DNA from: Candidatus Bathyarchaeota archaeon
GTDB taxonomy: Archaea > Thermoproteota > Bathyarchaeia > Bathyarchaeales > DTEX01
Length of the DNA stretch: 32,294 bases
Assembly (NCBI GenBank): GCA_018396405.1
Contig: JAGTQD010000010.1
Location: forward strand, 1 to 32,294
Reading direction: 5' to 3'
Shown: positions 28,426 through 32,294 of the stretch, piece after piece
How the letters are laid out: each line of letters starts with the position of its first letter
Position numbering within the stretch: the first letter of the stretch is position 1
Program-made: the position numbers and the translations under genes
Notes under the pieces: model-generated
The model's input: the letters and a program-made list of their open reading frames with translations, nothing else
Told to the model about the DNA's origin: nothing
The model's database searches: none

Positions 28426-28686
28426 CTATATATACTTTCCCTTCACGGAGACTATAACCTTCTCCGCCGTAGCTACGCAGCTTAAGAGATCATCAATCGT
28501 TGATAAGAGAGTTGCAATGTTTTCTCCATAATACTTTATAACAGTAATAACTTTCTTATCCACGGATCGGGTGTCCACAACTAGTCCCTCTGGACATATT
28601 AGATTATCTGGCGAGACACTTTTTGAGATTGCTGAAGCCTCCTCTGAATCATCATACACTAATATTATTTCAGCCTCAGCCTCCAC
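28426..28686 (-). CDS. Second Pcc1-family protein (candidate Pcc2 of archaeal KEOPS)
   Basis: ASAISKSVSPDNL...VITVIKYYGENIATLLSTIDDLLSCVATAEKVI; CTAG/Pcc1-like pattern next to recJ-like and rps15. Confidence 0.65.
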   Translation of the reverse strand: MEAEAEIILVYDDSEEASAISKSVSPDNLICPEGLVVDTRSVDKKVITVIKYYGENIATLLSTIDDLLSCVATAEKVIVSVKGKYI

Positions 28687-30133
28687 TCTTCTTCCCCGTC
28701 AAGCATTCTCCTACGATCAAGTTAATATAGTTTAAGAACTCCATTTTCTTTTCATAGGGCACCTGCGCCCCAGCTGCAATATCATGCCCGCCGCCTGTTC
28801 CAGAACACCTCTCAGCGGCAACACGTACTATTTCTCCGAGATTAATCCCCATTTTGACAAGCGAGTCCATCGCGCGCGCAGATACTTTAATTGTCTTTTC
28901 CTTAGGCATATAAGAATATGCTATTAAAGGTTTATTTGGGTTAGGAAGACTCGTTGATATTATTGTTGATATTGTGCTTATCGTCTTCTCATCTATATCC
29001 TTCTCTCCATGTAGAACGTAAATATGCTCCCACTCTTCTATTCGATCCGGGTTTTTGCTGAGCCATGCAAGATACCTGCTAACCATCTGCCTATATTCAT
29101 CCAGCGTTTTTAGAGCTTCCTCGTATGCTTTACCCCTATCCCCCATACATATTGCTACACCAACGCCTGGCACATTCATTCTCCCAGTCGCATTTAGTAG
29201 AAGCGCGAACTCCCTGGCATCTCTAAGCGGCGTCCACGGCTCCTCCTTTATCAATATGTAAACGGTTCCAATAAGATTCATTGCGATATCACTTTTGTAT
29301 CCCTTCGAGATAAGGTAATCATGTAACGCGGAGAATAATTTACGTTTCTCCTCTTGGGATAAATCCCTTAGGGCGCGCCACCTATCATCTTTTTTAAGGT
29401 CAATATTGAGACTGCTTAGGAAGGCTAGGCACTTATCCTCCTCACCGCTTATTCCTGGTATATATGGATTTGTGAGATAAGCTAATGCCTTATGTAATGG
29501 TCGTGTCTCCCTACCAAAAAGGAGTATATCTGTCTCCACACTTAGGAAGCCGGCTTCAACAGAGTCTTTTACAATAATGTCGTTTAGTCCACCCAGCTTT
29601 TTCCCCTTATATTTATCTTGTAAGTCGCCTAAGGCCCCTACGACAGCTAAATGCGCTAAATCAATATTCTTTTTATCCATGAACTTAGCGACGAGATAGG
29701 AGATACCCGCCGAGCTTATCTCCCTCGCTCCATCTATCCCAAAGAGATGTGGGTTAACGTGAAGGAAGTTCTCAGCAGTCTCCCCAACGGGTTGATGATG
29801 ATCAAATATTATTGCATGTCTCTTCTCGAGCTTAGCTCTTAAAATGTCAAGGTATCCGCTCCCCATATCAACAAAAATGGGTAGGAGTTCTTCCTTAGCG
29901 CGTAGAGAAGCTTCCTCGGCAACCCTCTCTTCCATCCACCTCTCTATCCTAATGGAAAAAATTGCCCCGGCTCTTAGAAGAGCTTTGCCCAGTATTCCGA
30001 CGGCAGATATGCCATCGGCATCGAGATGCGAGATTAAAAATATCCTTGTTCCTTTGTTAACGCTTTTAAGAACTTCTTCTGCCGCCCTTTTTGTCTCCTC
30101 TATGAATTCATCCGTGCGGTCCACTTTCACCAT
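28676..30133 (-). CDS. DHH-family RecJ-like exonuclease (archaeal RecJ/GAN type)
   Basis: FLISHLDADGISAVGILGKAL, IIFDHHQPVGE, CSGTGGGHDIAAGAQVP. Confidence 0.93.
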   Translation of the reverse strand: MVKVDRTDEFIEETKRAAEEVLKSVNKGTRIFLISHLDADGISAVGILGKALLRAGAIFSIRIERWMEERVAEEASLRAKEELLPIFVDMGSGYLDILRAKLEKRHAIIFDHHQPVGETAENFLHVNPHLFGIDGAREISSAGISYLVAKFMDKKNIDLAHLAVVGALGDLQDKYKGKKLGGLNDIIVKDSVEAGFLSVETDILLFGRETRPLHKALAYLTNPYIPGISGEEDKCLAFLSSLNIDLKKDDRWRALRDLSQEEKRKLFSALHDYLISKGYKSDIAMNLIGTVYILIKEEPWTPLRDAREFALLLNATGRMNVPGVGVAICMGDRGKAYEEALKTLDEYRQMVSRYLAWLSKNPDRIEEWEHIYVLHGEKDIDEKTISTISTIISTSLPNPNKPLIAYSYMPKEKTIKVSARAMDSLVKMGINLGEIVRVAAERCSGTGGGHDIAAGAQVPYEKKMEFLNYINLIVGECLTGKKSGG

Positions 30134-30144
30134 ATAAACACCAT

Positions 30145-30585
30145 TTAGCTTACGGAGGCAACTAATGTCTTATATTCCCAGTTTGGTGGTAGTATGCCTC
30201 TCTCCTTATAATATTCTGCTAAACGGTGTATCTTAGACTCGACAAGCTGTAGTGCCCTTCTATTATGCTTATCCTTCCTATTTTTCTGTAAATGTGCTGT
30301 TATCCGTATAGCCTTCTTAATAAGGTTCTCGAGATCCTCCGGTATTTTTGGCGCTAACCCATTTTCTTTCAATATTTCAAGTATACTCTTGCCAACTATG
30401 GGCTTAACAAGCGGGATGCCGTATTGATCACGCAATATCACGCCTATTTTGCTCGGCGGATTACCATCCTTAGCAAGTTTAATAACTAGGGCTACAACTT
30501 CTTCAGGAGTATATTTGCACCATGTAGGCGGCCTTTTTCCAACAGGTCTAGTTGAGTGGGAGCGACCTTTCTCCTTCTTAGGCAA
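30145..30585 (-). CDS. rps15: Ribosomal protein S15 (S13e type)
   Basis: SHSTRPVGKRPPTWCKYTPEEVVALVIKLAKDGNPPSKIGVILRDQYGIPLVK. Confidence 0.97.
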   Translation of the reverse strand: MPKKEKGRSHSTRPVGKRPPTWCKYTPEEVVALVIKLAKDGNPPSKIGVILRDQYGIPLVKPIVGKSILEILKENGLAPKIPEDLENLIKKAIRITAHLQKNRKDKHNRRALQLVESKIHRLAEYYKERGILPPNWEYKTLVASVS

Positions 30586-30668
30586 GACCAGTCCTCCACC
30601 AATTTAATAAAAACAGAAGGATACAAATATACTTAAAAGCTTTGCTTTCCCTTCAATAAAATTAAAAG

Positions 30669-31214
30669 ATGCTCATTAAATATAATAATATTTGTGAGAG
30701 CTGGTCAGTTATGTGGGATAAAGTGAAGAATAGTTTAGGGGGTTATCCGGAGAGGCTTAATGTCGCAAAAGTTCTGATTAAATATGGTTTGAGCGTGAGG
30801 AATGGAAGGATTTATTGTGGTGATATAGCTATACCAGTGGTTAGAATAAGCCGTGCTGCCAATGTCGATAGAAGGACGGTTATTGAGACAATAAAAATGA
30901 TCGAGGGTGACCCAGAGCTAAAGATCATTTTCGGGAATATAAGCCCAGCAGGCCCCTCCCTTCGTGAAGTGGCAAGATACTTGAACTTTGGGGTTATCGA
31001 GATAACTCCGATTGACGCCAGGATGCCGGGAATACTGGCTGCGGCAGCCTCAATAATTGCCCAAAAAAATATAAGCATAAGGCAAGCGATCGTCGATGAC
31101 CCGGAGCTCACCCCTGAACCAAAACTCATTTTAATTACTGAGACGAAAGTACCCGGCGAACTCATTCCTGAATTTCTTAAGATAAGAGGAGTCGAGAAGG
31201 TTTCGGTTTACTAG
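30669..31214 (+). CDS. HTH + ACT-domain predicted regulator of amino-acid metabolism
   Basis: VRISRAANVDRRTVIETIKMI (HTH) and GVIEITPIDARMPGILAAAASIIAQKNISIRQAIVDDPELTPEPKLILITE (ACT-like); ATG 30711 is an alternative start. Confidence 0.75.
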   Translation: MLIKYNNICESWSVMWDKVKNSLGGYPERLNVAKVLIKYGLSVRNGRIYCGDIAIPVVRISRAANVDRRTVIETIKMIEGDPELKIIFGNISPAGPSLREVARYLNFGVIEITPIDARMPGILAAAASIIAQKNISIRQAIVDDPELTPEPKLILITETKVPGELIPEFLKIRGVEKVSVY

Positions 31215-31230
31215 GATTGAGGAAGAATTC

Positions 31231-31890
31231 ATGCTTAATCTTTTTTGGATCGGCTTTTCATCCTTTCTAGCAGCCCTCTCCGGAGCCATTGTCCCAGGAC
31301 CGGTCTTCACTTTAGTTCTCACAGAATCTCTTAAAAGTGGTAAGATTACTGGTCCGCTAATTGTTCTGGGGCATCTTCTCATTGAGGGCGCTATAATATT
31401 ATTGGTCTTTATTGGTTTACAGCCGGTTCTTCAATCTAGGGAGGTTATGATGATAGCTGGCTATATTGGCGGGGCTGCGCTAATGCTTATAGGCTTAAAA
31501 TTAATCCTTGACTCTCTGAGGGTAAAAATCAAAGATTCTTTAAATGTAGAGGGTATTGCCGGGCGTGGGAAAACGCCAATATATAAATTGGTCTTCCTAG
31601 GATTTTTAGCGAGCTGCTCAAATCCTTACTTTTTCCTATGGTGGCTGGCAACCGGTCTCCCAATAATGGTTAGCTCTATCTCAATAGCTGGTGTATCTGG
31701 CTTTCTCTCCTTTCTGATCGGGCATGCCGCCGCGGATCTCTCGTGGTTCAGTTTTGTAAGCTATTCTGTGCATGAGAGTAGAAAAATCATGGGTGAGAGA
31801 ACCCTTCAAATAATCCTTTTATGTAGCTCTGTTTTCCTCATATCTTTTGCAGCATATATAGTTTTCTCAGCTGCTTTTCTCGGACGATAA
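31231..31890 (+). CDS. LysE/RhtB-family translocator
   Basis: GFSSFLAALSGAIVPGPVFTLVLTESLKSGKITGPLIVLGHLLIEGAI; SNPYFFLWW. Confidence 0.8.
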   Translation: MLNLFWIGFSSFLAALSGAIVPGPVFTLVLTESLKSGKITGPLIVLGHLLIEGAIILLVFIGLQPVLQSREVMMIAGYIGGAALMLIGLKLILDSLRVKIKDSLNVEGIAGRGKTPIYKLVFLGFLASCSNPYFFLWWLATGLPIMVSSISIAGVSGFLSFLIGHAAADLSWFSFVSYSVHESRKIMGERTLQIILLCSSVFLISFAAYIVFSAAFLGR

Positions 31891-32004
31891 TTAATATTCT
31901 CCTAAATATTTGCATAAAAGATGCGGCAAATACTTTTTCTTTATCCCTACACTTTTATTTTTTAAATTATTTAGGTAAGATTTAGCGGGCGCTGGCTGGT
32001 CGCT

Positions 32005-32294
32005 TTGAGCGTTATAGATCAGCGGCAGGTCCAGGGCGTTGAAGTGGGAAAAAACGCGTTTGATATGCTAGCCCGCCCCATCCGTAAACTTATCGAGAAA
32101 AAAGGTTTTAAGAGCCCAACAGAGCCCCAAGAAAAAGTTATACCAAAGATACTTGATGGGAAGAATGTGCTCCTAATATCTCCGACCGCCAGCGGGAAGA
32201 CGGAGGCAGCCTTTCTCCCAGTATTACATATGCTTATCCAAATGCCAAAGAGGGAGCCTGGAATAAAAGTCCTCTATATTACGCCCCTGAGGGC
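32005..32294 (+). CDS. Lhr-type DEAD/DEAH helicase, N-terminal part (runs off window)
   Basis: ...AFDMLARPIRKLIEKKGFKSPTEPQEKVIPKILDGKNVLLISPTASGKTEAAFLPVLHMLIQMPKREPGIKVLYITPLR: Q-motif and Walker A; TTG 32005 start tentative (GTG 32044 alternative). Confidence 0.85.
   Translation, partial: MSVIDQRQVQGVEVGKNAFDMLARPIRKLIEKKGFKSPTEPQEKVIPKILDGKNVLLISPTASGKTEAAFLPVLHMLIQMPKREPGIKVLYITPLR

Noticed and set aside
1-32294. CRISPR arrays, transposons or phage-like modules
   Set aside because: No direct repeat arrays, transposase-like ORFs or phage genes seen; the window is mainly core housekeeping genes.

Overview
Archaeal chromosomal segment from a TACK/Thermoproteota-like lineage; I cannot assign the exact taxon from sequence alone. 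The left third (about 1-9.8 kb) holds Alba, an RPA-like OB-fold protein, tandem DUF131-type membrane proteins, an HTH_10 regulator, a DUF438/hemerythrin-PAS protein with Zn-ribbon and ferredoxin-like genes, an MFS transporter, FdhD, a ThiI-like PP-loop protein and an ECF-S-like membrane protein. The middle holds the RNA polymerase operon: rpoB, an unsplit fused rpoA, rpl30e, nusA and rps12. From about 30.6 down to 19.3 kb, the minus strand carries the archaeal exosome/translation/proteasome superoperon (rps15, recJ-like, Pcc1-family, psmA, SBDS, rrp4, rrp41, rrp42, rpl37ae, Brix, Pcc1, rnp4, YhbY, rps19e, PDCD5-like, rpl39e, rpl31e, eif6, rplX, pfdA, ftsY). The right end has an ACT-domain regulator, a LysE-family protein and the start of an Lhr-type helicase. 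The standout is a circularly permuted tRNA gene just upstream of rpoB. The 3' half (T-arm, 3' acceptor strand, encoded CCA; 9850-9888) precedes the 5' half (9900-9939), with 11 nt between them. The two outer ends can form a textbook bulge-helix-bulge (8 bp / GGA bulge / 4 bp CTGC:GCAG / AAA bulge / anticodon stem). Predicted splicing at position 37/38 gives a complete tRNA-Arg(GCG).
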